Origin: DATMNI01 sp035570275
Lineage (GTDB): Bacteria > Acidobacteriota > Terriglobia > Bryobacterales > Bryobacteraceae
Assembly: GCA_035570275.1 (NCBI GenBank)
Contig: DATMNI010000440.1
Location: 1 to 64,000, forward strand
Reading direction: 5' to 3'
Length of the DNA: 64,000 nucleotides
Shown here: positions 15,119 through 22,435 of the stretch, piece after piece
Numbering within the stretch: the stretch's first letter is position 1
How the letters are laid out: every line of letters begins with the position of its first letter
Position numbers and translations under genes: made by a program
Notes under the pieces: model-generated
Seen by the model: only the letters and a program-made list of their open reading frames with translations
Told to the model about the DNA's origin: nothing
The model's database searches: none

Positions 15119-16637
15119 CCACGTCGTGAATCGTGTCCGGGTCGAACACCACCACGTCGGCCCACATCCCGGCCTTTAATACGCCGCGGTCGGCCAGCCT
15201 CATTCGTTGCGCGGGCAGCGCCGAGAACTTGCGGATGGCGTCTTCCAGCGTCAGCTTCCGTTCCTCCTTCACGTACTTCCGGAGGATGCGTGGAAACGTG
15301 CCGTAGGCCCTCGGATGCGGATGCTCCTTGCCCAGCAGGCCGTCCGGCGCGGCGCCCTGCGAGTCGTTGCAGACGGAGACCCACGGCTGCTGCAACCCCA
15401 GCACCACATCCGGCTCCGACATGATGAACATCGCGACTCCGGTGAAGGCTTCGTCTTCGATCAGCAGGTCGAACACGGTATCGATCGGGTCCTTGTTCCA
15501 GATCCTGGCGATCTCGGCGATGGTCTTGCCTTGGAGCGGCATCAGCTTGGGGTTCTGCACCGCGCCCACGATGATCGATTGCGGCCCTTCCACCTGCTGC
15601 CACTCGTTGTTCCAGCCGCTCGAAGGTGTCTCCATCTCTTTGCGGATGCGCGCCCGCGCCGCCGGGTCCTTGAGCCGCTCGATTAGTTTCTTCTCGCCGC
15701 CATCGTGCACCCACGGCGGCACGATCGCCGAAAACGTATTGAACGCCGCCGGGTAGGCATACGTGTCCGCCGCCACGTCCACACCCGATTTCCGCGCTTC
15801 TTCGATGCGTGCCACAATCTGCGGCATGCGTCCCCAGTTCGACTTGCCGGCCGCCTTCAGATGCCAGATTTCGACCGGGATCCCGGCCTCGCGCCCGATG
15901 CGGAAGGCCTCATCCAGCGCCGCCATGATGCCATCGCCCTCGTCGCGGATGTGGGAGGCGTAGCTGCCGCCCAACTTCGCCGCCTCCGCCGCCAGCGCGA
16001 TCAGTTCCTCGGTCCTGGCATAGGGCGCCGGCGCGTATTGCAGGGACGTGGAAACCCCCACCGCGCCATCGCGCATGGCCTCGCGTACCAGCGCCTTCAT
16101 GCGCTCCAACTCCGCCGCCGAGGGCGCGCGATTGTCGTCGCCCAGCACTACCCGCCGCACCTGGGTCGCGCCCACGTAGCTGGCCAGGTTGATCCCCATC
16201 CCCTGCTTGCCAAGGCGCGCGAAGTACTCGCGGAAGGTCCGCCAGTTGGGCTGAACGCCGTAGTGCTCGTAGGTCACATGGTCGGCCTTCACCAGAGCGG
16301 CGGTGAGCGGCGCCACGGACCCGCCCTCACCGGTGATCTCCGTGGTTATCCCCTGAAAGATTTTCGAAGGCAGGTGCGGATTCACCAGAATCGTGAGCTC
16401 CGATTGGCCCAGCATGTCGATGAATCCCGGCGCCACCACCATACCGCGCGCATCCATGGAGCGCCGCGCCGGCGCGTCCCCCAGGTTCCCGATGGCGGCG
16501 ATCTTGCCGCCGCGAATGGCGACGTCTCCGGCGTACCATGGCGACCCCGTTCCATCGACGATCCGCCCGTTGCGAATCACCAGATCGTACGGGCTGGCGG
16601 CAGCCGCGAACAAGAGCACCGGAAAGAGAATCGGCAT
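14997..16637 (-). CDS. D-aminoacylase-like amidohydrolase with altered metal motifs
   Basis: The 546-residue protein has a short signal peptide, then YDLVIRNGRIVDGTG and a composite amidohydrolase barrel. Late landmarks of N-acyl-D-amino-acid deacylases are present: SHIRDEGDG, EIWHLKAAGK, and CNDSQGAAPDG followed by HPRAYGTFPRIL. However, the first motif, normally PGFIDxHxH, reads PGFIDMLGQSE, and the usual NCG cysteine region reads ITGEGGS. The first metal site is therefore remodelled. This looks like a distinct, probably conserved subfamily, exported, acting on D-amino acid amides or peptides. The 3' end is duplicated beyond a TA cassette. Confidence 0.8.
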   Translation of the reverse strand: MPILFPVLLFAAAASPYDLVIRNGRIVDGTGSPWYAGDVAIRGGKIAAIGNLGDAPARRSMDARGMVVAPGFIDMLGQSELTILVNPHLPSKIFQGITTEITGEGGSVAPLTAALVKADHVTYEHYGVQPNWRTFREYFARLGKQGMGINLASYVGATQVRRVVLGDDNRAPSAAELERMKALVREAMRDGAVGVSTSLQYAPAPYARTEELIALAAEAAKLGGSYASHIRDEGDGIMAALDEAFRIGREAGIPVEIWHLKAAGKSNWGRMPQIVARIEEARKSGVDVAADTYAYPAAFNTFSAIVPPWVHDGGEKKLIERLKDPAARARIRKEMETPSSGWNNEWQQVEGPQSIIVGAVQNPKLMPLQGKTIAEIARIWNKDPIDTVFDLLIEDEAFTGVAMFIMSEPDVVLGLQQPWVSVCNDSQGAAPDGLLGKEHPHPRAYGTFPRILRKYVKEERKLTLEDAIRKFSALPAQRMRLADRGVLKAGMWADVVVFDPDTIHDVATFGQPNQLSEGMRFVLVNGVPVVDEGKMTNALPGRVITH

Positions 16638-16719
16638 AGGTGCAGTATACGGTTATCGCACTGCAACCGGTGAACCGAACAGGATGTCTCGCGCCGGTAT
16701 GGGGTGCTATGTTTGGAAT

Positions 16720-17217
16720 ATGAGCACCGTCCTGGTAGCCCTGGAGGAATACCTGAACACCTCGTACTCGCCCGATCGGGAGTACGTGGACGGGGTCGTG
16801 GTGGAGCGTCACGTGGGCGATAGACCGCACAGCATGGTACAAAAGAACGTCACGATCTATCTTCAGACTCGCCATCCGGCGATATTCGTCTGGCCGGAGC
16901 AGAGGATCCGAACGATTGCCGAGCGACGGAGCCGGGTACCGGATGTCTGCGTCACGCTGCAGGATCCCGGGACGGATGTTTTCGAGACGCCGCCGCTGAT
17001 CGCGGTCGAGATCCTCTCCAAGCGCGACGAAATGAGTGACGTACTGGAGAAGTTGGACGAATACGCAGCCTCTGGAATCCCGCACATTTGGGTGCTCGAT
17101 CCACGGCGCAAGAAGGCATTCACGTTTGCAGGGGGCCGCCTGCAAGCGGTGGAGGGCGGCGCGCTGACGGCCGATGCGATTCGCTTGCGGTTGGAAGAGG
17201 TTTTTCGCGGCCTGTAA
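16720..17217 (+). CDS. Uma2-family putative restriction-like nuclease
   Basis: The 165-residue product shows the Uma2 (DUF820) PD-(D/E)XK pattern: an N-terminal LEEYLNTSYSPDREYVDG with the conserved Glu/Asp turn, RVPDVCV (Asp) and PLIAVEILSKRD (Glu..), then the helix LEKLDEYAASGIPHIWVLDP. The fold is that of restriction-endonuclease-like nucleases. Biological roles are mostly unproven, and copies are numerous in cyanobacteria and acidobacteria. ATG 16720 is preceded by GGA. It is transcribed divergently from the D-aminoacylase. Confidence 0.85.
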   Translation: MSTVLVALEEYLNTSYSPDREYVDGVVVERHVGDRPHSMVQKNVTIYLQTRHPAIFVWPEQRIRTIAERRSRVPDVCVTLQDPGTDVFETPPLIAVEILSKRDEMSDVLEKLDEYAASGIPHIWVLDPRRKKAFTFAGGRLQAVEGGALTADAIRLRLEEVFRGL

Positions 17218-17221
17218 TACG

Positions 17222-17345
17222 GCCACGGCTAAAACGGTCCGGATTTTTGCCAGTTTCAAGGCTCCGGCGGAGCGTCTGCAGATACTGATAGAACTCCGCT
17301 ACCCTGACTACGCCGCTAAGCAAGGACTTTAGCGAGTTCGCCTAC
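17222..17345 (+). pseudogene. Decayed duplicate of the 62-aa/nucleotidyltransferase gene pair start
   Basis: The sequence around 17234-17340 matches 18176-18325, the small gene and the first codons of the nucleotidyltransferase. ACGGTCCGGAT, TTT.CCAGTTTC, then GGAGCGTCTGCAGATACTG and CTAAGCAAGGACTTTAGCGAG versus CTGAGCAAGGACTTGCGCGAG. About 40 bases are missing, and stops interrupt both frames. It is a dead partial copy lying 0.9 kb from the live one, with parDE between them. Confidence 0.75.
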
Positions 17346-17372
17346 GGTCATCGGGACCTGATCAGGCTCGGA

Positions 17373-17411
17373 TTGGCACATATTGACACAACGTGCCAAG
17401 TAAGGTACTCA
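17373..17411 (+). promoter_or_regulatory. parD promoter/operator
   Basis: TTGGCAC (17373-17379) and GTGCCAA (17393-17399) form a perfect 7-bp inverted repeat. Between them lies TTGACA (17383-17388), a consensus -35 box, with TACTCA 17 bases further on as a weak -10. The arrangement fits an autoregulated TA promoter in which the ParD dimer covers the -35. Only about 7 bases separate the -10 from the ATG, so the mRNA would be almost leaderless. Confidence 0.5.
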
Positions 17412-17417
17412 TCAGTT

Positions 17418-17717
17418 ATGGCCAGCCGAACCACTGTGAACATTTCGATCACGCCGGAACTGGACGCGTTCCTGCAGAGCCGGGTTCAGTCTGGCCGCTA
17501 CCAAACGACCAGCGAGGTGGTGCGGGAGGCCCTTCGTCTTCTACAGCGCCAGGAGGCTGAACGCGACGAGGCCTTCCAGCAACTCAAAGCTAAACTCGAA
17601 CGGGGTGCGGCGCAGGCCGATGCGGGCGAGTTGCTCGACGGAGATGAAGTATTTGATGAGCTACGCGAACTGATTGAGGAACGCAGACGCGCCAAGAGGA
17701 AGGCCGTCCGTTCGTGA
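17418..17717 (+). CDS. ParD-family antitoxin
   Basis: The 99-residue product has the ParD ribbon-helix-helix N-terminus (TTVNISITPELDAFLQSRVQ, GRYQTTSEVVREALRLLQRQE) and a long charged C-terminal helix that would wrap ParE. It starts at ATG 17418 and ends in TGA overlapping the GTG of the toxin (GTGA). The antitoxin frame is complete, in contrast to the toxin that follows. Confidence 0.88.
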   Translation: MASRTTVNISITPELDAFLQSRVQSGRYQTTSEVVREALRLLQRQEAERDEAFQQLKAKLERGAAQADAGELLDGDEVFDELRELIEERRRAKRKAVRS

Positions 17718-18026
17718 AGGGCGTTTCTCCTCACACCCGAAACGAAAGCCGACCTTCGCGAAATACTCCTCGATATCGCGGACGACAGTCTTGGCACTGC
17801 GGAACGCCTTCGGTCCGAACTCTATGAGGCCTTGCGGCAATTGGGGCACTCACCAGGCATGGGCCACTACCACGAGGAACTTCTCAATCGCCGCTATCGT
17901 TTTTGGAACTTCTACTCCTACGTCGTGTGCTACGTCTGGGAACAGAACCCGATTCAGGTCATCGCCGTTGTCCACGGGGCTCGCCACCTCGCTTCGTTCT
18001 TGGCCTCCAGGCTGAGTTCGCAGTGA
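17714..18026 (+). pseudogene. ParE toxin with a 1-base insertion near the start
   Basis: The GTG at 17714 overlapping the ParD stop opens a frame that soon turns to nonsense (VKGVSPHTRN). One base over, codons from 17718 give RAFLLTPETKADLREILLDI, then RLRSELYEALRQLGHSPGMG, RYRFWNFYSYVVCYVW and VVHGARHLASFLA, a textbook ParE/RelE fold. Removing one G from the GGG at 17719-17721 restores VKAFLLTPE. In the good frame there is no ATG or GTG, and the first TTG (17832) would lose the N-terminal third. The gyrase-poisoning toxin is therefore probably not made. Confidence 0.8.
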
Positions 18027-18166
18027 GGCACTACCCCTGTCACACATTTCTCCCGGCGACGCAGGCATTGTACATCGCGGTTCAATAAGGCAGCGCCACT
18101 CGTTGTCCACGTCGGAAAGGTCGGCTCAGCGCTGCGCAGCGGCTTTTAGCGGCTTATAATTGGGTT

Positions 18167-18355
18167 GTGGAGAAGACGGTCCGGATCTTTACCAGTTTCG
18201 AGGAAGCCGACGAAGCCGACGCGCGCTGGGATGCGAGCCTCTCGCCTGCGGAGCGTCTGCAGATACTGATAGAACTCCGCCACCGCCGCCACCCCGATGC
18301 CGCTGAGCAAGGACTTGCGCGAGTTTCTCGCGTTACTGAACTCGAACGAGGTTGA
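18167..18355 (+). CDS. Small companion protein of a nucleotidyltransferase
   Basis: A 62-residue product, MEKTVRIFTSFEEADEADAR..LSPAERLQILIELRHRR, starting at GTG 18167. Small proteins of this pattern (VR.F.SFEEAD.AD, S.ERL.IL.EL) recur upstream of nucleotidyltransferase genes in acidobacterial and related genomes. They probably form a two-gene TA-like or defence-like unit. It overlaps the next gene by 59 bases in another frame, and a decayed copy of the same pair lies at 17222-17345. Confidence 0.7.
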   Translation: MEKTVRIFTSFEEADEADARWDASLSPAERLQILIELRHRRHPDAAEQGLARVSRVTELERG

Positions 18356-18761
18356 ATACCTCGTAGTCGGCGCGTTTGCGGTCGCTTACCATGGGTTTCC
18401 GCGATACACGGCGGATCTTGATTTGCTGATCCGCCCCACGGCCGAAAACGCTGCCCGCACAATCCAGGCGCTCGCCCAATTCGGGTTTGGGAGCCTGGGC
18501 ATTCGATCCGCGGACCTCCAAACTCCTGGAATGGTCGTTCAGTTGGGTGTGAAGCCTAACCGGATCGACCTCCTGACAGGCATTTCCGGCGTGACCTTTG
18601 AGGAAGCCTGGGCTTCGCGACTGGGGGCCGAGATGGAAGGGATCGGCGTCCAATTTATCGGACGCGCGGCGCTACTGCTCAATAAGCAATCCACGGGCCG
18701 GGCAAAGGACCTGGGAGACGCAGAGGAATTGCGCAAACGCAACACCGAACGGGAAGGCTGA
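18297..18761 (+). CDS. MNT/AbiEii-like nucleotidyltransferase
   Basis: The 154-residue protein has the nucleotidyltransferase signature VVGAFAVAYHGFPRYTADLD: a helix-turn glycine motif followed by DLDLLI, whose two aspartates are the expected metal ligands. The C-terminal half (FEEAWASRLGAEMEGIGVQF, RAALLLNKQSTGRAKDLGD) matches AbiEii/DUF6036-type proteins that can modify tRNA. With the overlapping 62-aa gene it probably forms a TA or abortive-infection unit. The assignment to a defence role is inference. Confidence 0.78.
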   Translation: MPLSKDLREFLALLNSNEVEYLVVGAFAVAYHGFPRYTADLDLLIRPTAENAARTIQALAQFGFGSLGIRSADLQTPGMVVQLGVKPNRIDLLTGISGVTFEEAWASRLGAEMEGIGVQFIGRAALLLNKQSTGRAKDLGDAEELRKRNTEREG

Positions 18762-18786
18762 TTTTCAAGGCGGCCAAACCGAAGCA

Positions 18787-18973
18787 GGCGGATTGCCAAT
18801 CCGCCGTGCTCTCGAAAGCCGCTGTGGAAGTTCGGCTGCGCGCCAACTCTCAGCGGGCGGATTGCCAATCCGCCGCAGCTTAACAAGCTGCCCCACATAG
18901 CGCCACGGCCGACTTTCATCCCTCCCCCTGTGCACCCCGCGCACATCGCGAACAGGTTAGCAACCTGCCCCAC
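18787..18973. repeat. Dispersed palindromic repeat family A, copy 1
   Basis: GGCGGATTGCCAATCCGCC, a perfect 19-bp palindrome, occurs at 18787-18805 and again at 18856-18874. The second is followed by GCAGCTTAACAAGCTGCCCCACA. A third hairpin, CAGGTTAGCAACCTGCCCCAC, lies at 18953-18973. The ~50 bases between the first two (with GTGGAAGTTCGGCTGCGCGCC) are the reverse complement of a segment in copy 3 near 40510-40540, so spacer and palindromes travel together as one element. Confidence 0.85.
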
Positions 18974-19130
18974 AAATCTCACCCCAGGTCCACGTGCTAT
19001 CCTCACATACGAGGGCTTTCCGGCATGTGCCCGCACGTGGAACTTCCCGCCAATTTGAGGCCGTCTGTAACGCGACGCTGCCACAAGCACGTCCATATAC
19101 GTATCGCCAGCTTTTCGTGACGTGGCATTC

Positions 19131-21413
19131 ATGTTCGAGATCCTGTTCAAATACCCGGCCAGCATCTTTCAGAAAGGCCATTTTGTCTTCCTGACGCCGT
19201 GGCCTCTCTGGCTCCTCGCCATCGCCATCCTCACCGCCGCGGGGCTGCTCTTCTGGCACGTCCGCCGCAACGTTGGCCGCGACGCTCCCGGCAACCAGGG
19301 TATGCTTTCGGGCGCCCGCCCCATCGCCATCTGGCTGCTGGAAACCGGCCTGATCGCGCTGATCCTGTTCCTGATCTGGCATCCGGCGCTCAGCATCGCC
19401 ACCCTGCGGCCTCAACAGAATGTGGTGGCGGTTCTGGTGGACGATTCGCGCAGTATGTCCATAAAAGATGCCGGCGGCACGCGCGAGGCCGCGGCCCAGG
19501 CCGCGCTCAACTCCGGAATGTTGAAGTCGCTGGGCGAAAAGTTCCAGGTGCGGCTTTACAAATTCGGCGGGGAACCGGAGCGCATCCAGAAGCCCGAACA
19601 GCTCACCGCCTCCGCTCCGGCCTCGCGTATTGGCGATACGCTGGAGCGAATTCTGGCCGAATCGTCGTCACTGCCACTGGGCGCCATTGTGCTGCTGAGT
19701 GACGGCGCCGATAACGCCGGCGGCATCGATCTCCAGACCATCGCCGCCATCCGGCGGCAGCGCATCCCCGTCCACACCATGGGCTTCGGCCGCGAGACCC
19801 CGGAGAAAGACGTGGAAGTTACCGACGCCATCGTGCCCGCGCGCGCCCTGCCTGAATCCAAACTCACAGCCCAGGTCACCCTGCAGAATTACGGCCTGGC
19901 CGGCAACAAAGTCAAGCTCAGCATCAAGGACGGCGGCAAGGTGCTGGCCTCGCAGGACGTCACGTTCAAGGCCGAAGGTCAACAGCAAACCGAAACCGTG
20001 GTCTTCAATTGCGGGCCGGCCGGCCCTAAAACGCTGGAGATTGGCGTGGATCCCATCGCCGGCGAGGCGAACACCCAGAACAACAAGGTCACGCGCCTGG
20101 TCAACGTGGAGGCCCGCAAACCGCGCATCCTGTATTTCGAAGGCGAGCCGCGCTGGGAGTACAAGTTCATCCGCCGCGCCGTGGAGGACTATCCGGATCT
20201 CGGCATCGAAATCCCCAGCATGGTCCGCACCACGCAGAACAAAATGTTCTTCCAGGTTGGCGATGAGGACAAGAAGGCGGTGGCGGACGGCTTTCCATCG
20301 AAACCGGAGGAACTGTTCCAGTATCAGGGCCTGATCATCGGCACCGTGGAAGCCAGCTACTTCACGCCGGTGCAGCAAACCGCCATCCGCGATTTCGTGG
20401 ACCGCCGCGGGGGCGGCCTGCTTTTTCTTGGCGGTCGCGCTTCGCTCAACGATGGGGGCTATGGCAGCTCGCCGCTGGCCGATCTGATTCCGGCCAAGAT
20501 GTCGGATAACAAGCCTAGTTTCCACCGCGATTTCACCGGCCAGCAACTCACCCTGGCCGGCGCCCAGAGTGTGCTCTGCCGCCTGGACGAAAACCCCGCC
20601 AGGAATCTGGAAGCCTGGAAGAAGATGCCGCAGATGGCCAACTACCAGGACGTGGGCGAGCCCAAACCGGGGGCCACGGTGCTATTGGAATCCACGCCCG
20701 CGGGCAAACACGCGCAGCCCCTGCTGGTCACCGAAAACTACGGCCGGGGCCGCACGGTGCTCTTCGCCACCGGTGGAAGCTGGCGTTGGAAAATGTGGCA
20801 GGACCACGCCGACAAGACCCATCCCACCTTCTGGCAGCAGATGTTTCGTCATCTGGTGGCCGATACGCCGGGCCAGGTGGTCTCTACCACTCCCAAGCAG
20901 GTATTGGCCGATGACACCAAGGTGCCCATTCGCGTCGAGGTTCGTGACAAGCAGTACAAGCCCGTCGCCAACGCCAAAGTGCAGGCCCGCTTCCTGAGCC
21001 CGGACGGCACGTCGGCCACCATGGAACTGACTCCGCTGCCGCTGGAAGAGGGCATTTACGGCGGCGAGTGGACCGCCGAAAAGCCGGGCTCTTACGTCAC
21101 GGAAATCATCGCCGGCCGCGACCAGGAAGAATTGGGGCACGACGTGCTGACGTTCCGCCGTGAGGATGGCGTAGCGGAGAATTTCCATACCGGTCAGAAC
21201 CGGGAACTGCTGCAAAAGCTTTCGGAACAGACCGGCGGACGATACTACAAGCCCGATGAGGCGTCCAAACTATCGAAGGAGATTTCCTATTCGGAAGCCG
21301 GCATCACTACCCGCGAGACTCGCGACCTTTGGGATATGCCGGCGCTGTTCCTGCTGGCCCTCGGGATTCGCGCCAGCGAGTGGCTGCTGCGGCGGAAGTG
21401 GGGTGTAGTATGA
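19131..21413 (+). CDS. Membrane-anchored vWA/glutamine-amidotransferase-like protein
   Basis: The ~760-residue protein opens with two membrane segments (LWLLAIAILTAAGLLFW; IWLLETGLIALILFLIW). A von Willebrand A-like domain follows, with the MIDAS-type start VLVDDSRSMS near residue 100 and VLLSDGADNAGG near residue 190. After it come a beta-sandwich segment and a class I glutamine-amidotransferase-like fold (DUF1355-type: LIIGTVEASYFT, FVDRRGGGLLFLGGRASLN), then a last TM helix near the C-terminus. This is the usual large membrane component of MoxR/DUF58/BatA clusters. ATG 19131 is preferred to GTG 19122. It overlaps the next gene by four bases. Confidence 0.82.
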   Translation: MFEILFKYPASIFQKGHFVFLTPWPLWLLAIAILTAAGLLFWHVRRNVGRDAPGNQGMLSGARPIAIWLLETGLIALILFLIWHPALSIATLRPQQNVVAVLVDDSRSMSIKDAGGTREAAAQAALNSGMLKSLGEKFQVRLYKFGGEPERIQKPEQLTASAPASRIGDTLERILAESSSLPLGAIVLLSDGADNAGGIDLQTIAAIRRQRIPVHTMGFGRETPEKDVEVTDAIVPARALPESKLTAQVTLQNYGLAGNKVKLSIKDGGKVLASQDVTFKAEGQQQTETVVFNCGPAGPKTLEIGVDPIAGEANTQNNKVTRLVNVEARKPRILYFEGEPRWEYKFIRRAVEDYPDLGIEIPSMVRTTQNKMFFQVGDEDKKAVADGFPSKPEELFQYQGLIIGTVEASYFTPVQQTAIRDFVDRRGGGLLFLGGRASLNDGGYGSSPLADLIPAKMSDNKPSFHRDFTGQQLTLAGAQSVLCRLDENPARNLEAWKKMPQMANYQDVGEPKPGATVLLESTPAGKHAQPLLVTENYGRGRTVLFATGGSWRWKMWQDHADKTHPTFWQQMFRHLVADTPGQVVSTTPKQVLADDTKVPIRVEVRDKQYKPVANAKVQARFLSPDGTSATMELTPLPLEEGIYGGEWTAEKPGSYVTEIIAGRDQEELGHDVLTFRREDGVAENFHTGQNRELLQKLSEQTGGRYYKPDEASKLSKEISYSEAGITTRETRDLWDMPALFLLALGIRASEWLLRRKWGVV

Positions 21414-22435
21414 ATCGGGCAGTTGCATCCGCTTGCTTACGCGCGCGGCTCGGATTGGGCCTTCAGATCGGATTGGGCCTTCAGAGCCGTGACCGTAAGG
21501 GAGCGGTTGCCCGGGGTGTGAGGGTCCTGGCCCTTTTTCTTCTATTCGCCCTCTGCGCGCCGGCCACCACCTTCTATCTCACGATTTCCGGCCTCGGGGG
21601 CGAGGCCGATTACGCCCAGCGGTTCAAGATGTGGGCCGAGGACATCGATTCCAGCCTCAAACGCGCCGGCGGCGATTCCAACGTGATGACGCTCCAGGCG
21701 CCCACGCGGGACCAGATCCGCGCGCGCTTCGCCGACATCACCAAACAGGCCAAGCCGGCCGATTCCATGGTAGTCATGCTGATCGGCCACGGCTCCTACG
21801 ATGGCGTGGACTACAAGTTCAATATCCCCGGCGCCGATCTTTCCGGGACGGAACTGGCGGCGCTGCTCGACCACGTTCCGGCCACGCGCCAGCTTGTGGT
21901 CAACATGACCAGTTGCAGCGGCGGCTCCATCGAAACTCTGCGCCGCCCCACCCGGATCGTGATCGCCGCCACCAAAACCGGCAGCGAAAAAAACGCCACC
22001 GTCTTTGCCCGGTACTTTGGCGAAGCGCTTCGGGAACCGGCGGCTGATGTGGACAAGAACGAATCCGTCTCCGCCCTGGAAGCTTTCCAATACGCGCAGC
22101 AGAAGACCACCGAATTCTTCGACACCCAGAAGCGCCTGGCCACCGAGCACGCTGTGATCGAGGACACCGGCAAGGGCCAGGGCGAGCGCGTGCCCAACGC
22201 TGAAAACGGCGAAGGCCGCCTGGCCGCTTCGTTTCCGGTGGTACGCCTGGGCGCCAACGCCGCCGCGGCCCGCGACCCTAACAAGCGCGCTCTCATCGAT
22301 AAAAAGGAACAGATCGAGCAGGCCATCGACAAACTTAAATTCGACAAGGCTGCCATGCCCGTCGCCGAGTACAAACGTCAGTTGACGCAGCTCCTGCTGG
22401 AACTCGCCAAGACGCAGGAGGCCATCGAACAGTGA
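21410..22435 (+). CDS. Secreted caspase-like (C13/C14-fold) cysteine peptidase
   Basis: The core shows a caspase-hemoglobinase dyad: His in VVMLIGHGSYDG (around residue 125) and Cys in VNMTSCSGGSIE (around residue 167). A C-terminal helical region follows (EQIEQAIDKLKFDKAAMPVA). The N-terminus from ATG 21410 is odd: a 17-bp tandem duplication gives LGLGLQIGLGLQ, and a family B repeat follows before the hydrophobic VRVLALFLLFALCAPA. GTG 21518 could therefore be the original start. The signal sequence places the enzyme in the periplasm. It is co-translated with the vWA gene, so it may be that system's protease. Confidence 0.75.
   Translation: MNRAVASACLRARLGLGLQIGLGLQSRDRKGAVARGVRVLALFLLFALCAPATTFYLTISGLGGEADYAQRFKMWAEDIDSSLKRAGGDSNVMTLQAPTRDQIRARFADITKQAKPADSMVVMLIGHGSYDGVDYKFNIPGADLSGTELAALLDHVPATRQLVVNMTSCSGGSIETLRRPTRIVIAATKTGSEKNATVFARYFGEALREPAADVDKNESVSALEAFQYAQQKTTEFFDTQKRLATEHAVIEDTGKGQGERVPNAENGEGRLAASFPVVRLGANAAAARDPNKRALIDKKEQIEQAIDKLKFDKAAMPVAEYKRQLTQLLLELAKTQEAIEQ
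21482..21507 (+). repeat. Repeat family B, copy 1 (inside a coding leader)
   Basis: CAGAGCCGTGACCGTAAGGG AGCGG matches the intergenic element seen at 48184-48208 and, inverted, at 52946-52968. Here it lies within the leader codons of the caspase-like gene (reading QSRDRKGAVA), just before the true hydrophobic signal core. Confidence 0.65.

Noticed and set aside
18787..18973. CRISPR-like array from the repeated GGCGGATTGCCAATCCGCC
   Set aside because: Only two palindrome copies with a conserved, not variable, spacer; no cas genes; spacer shared with another repeat copy.
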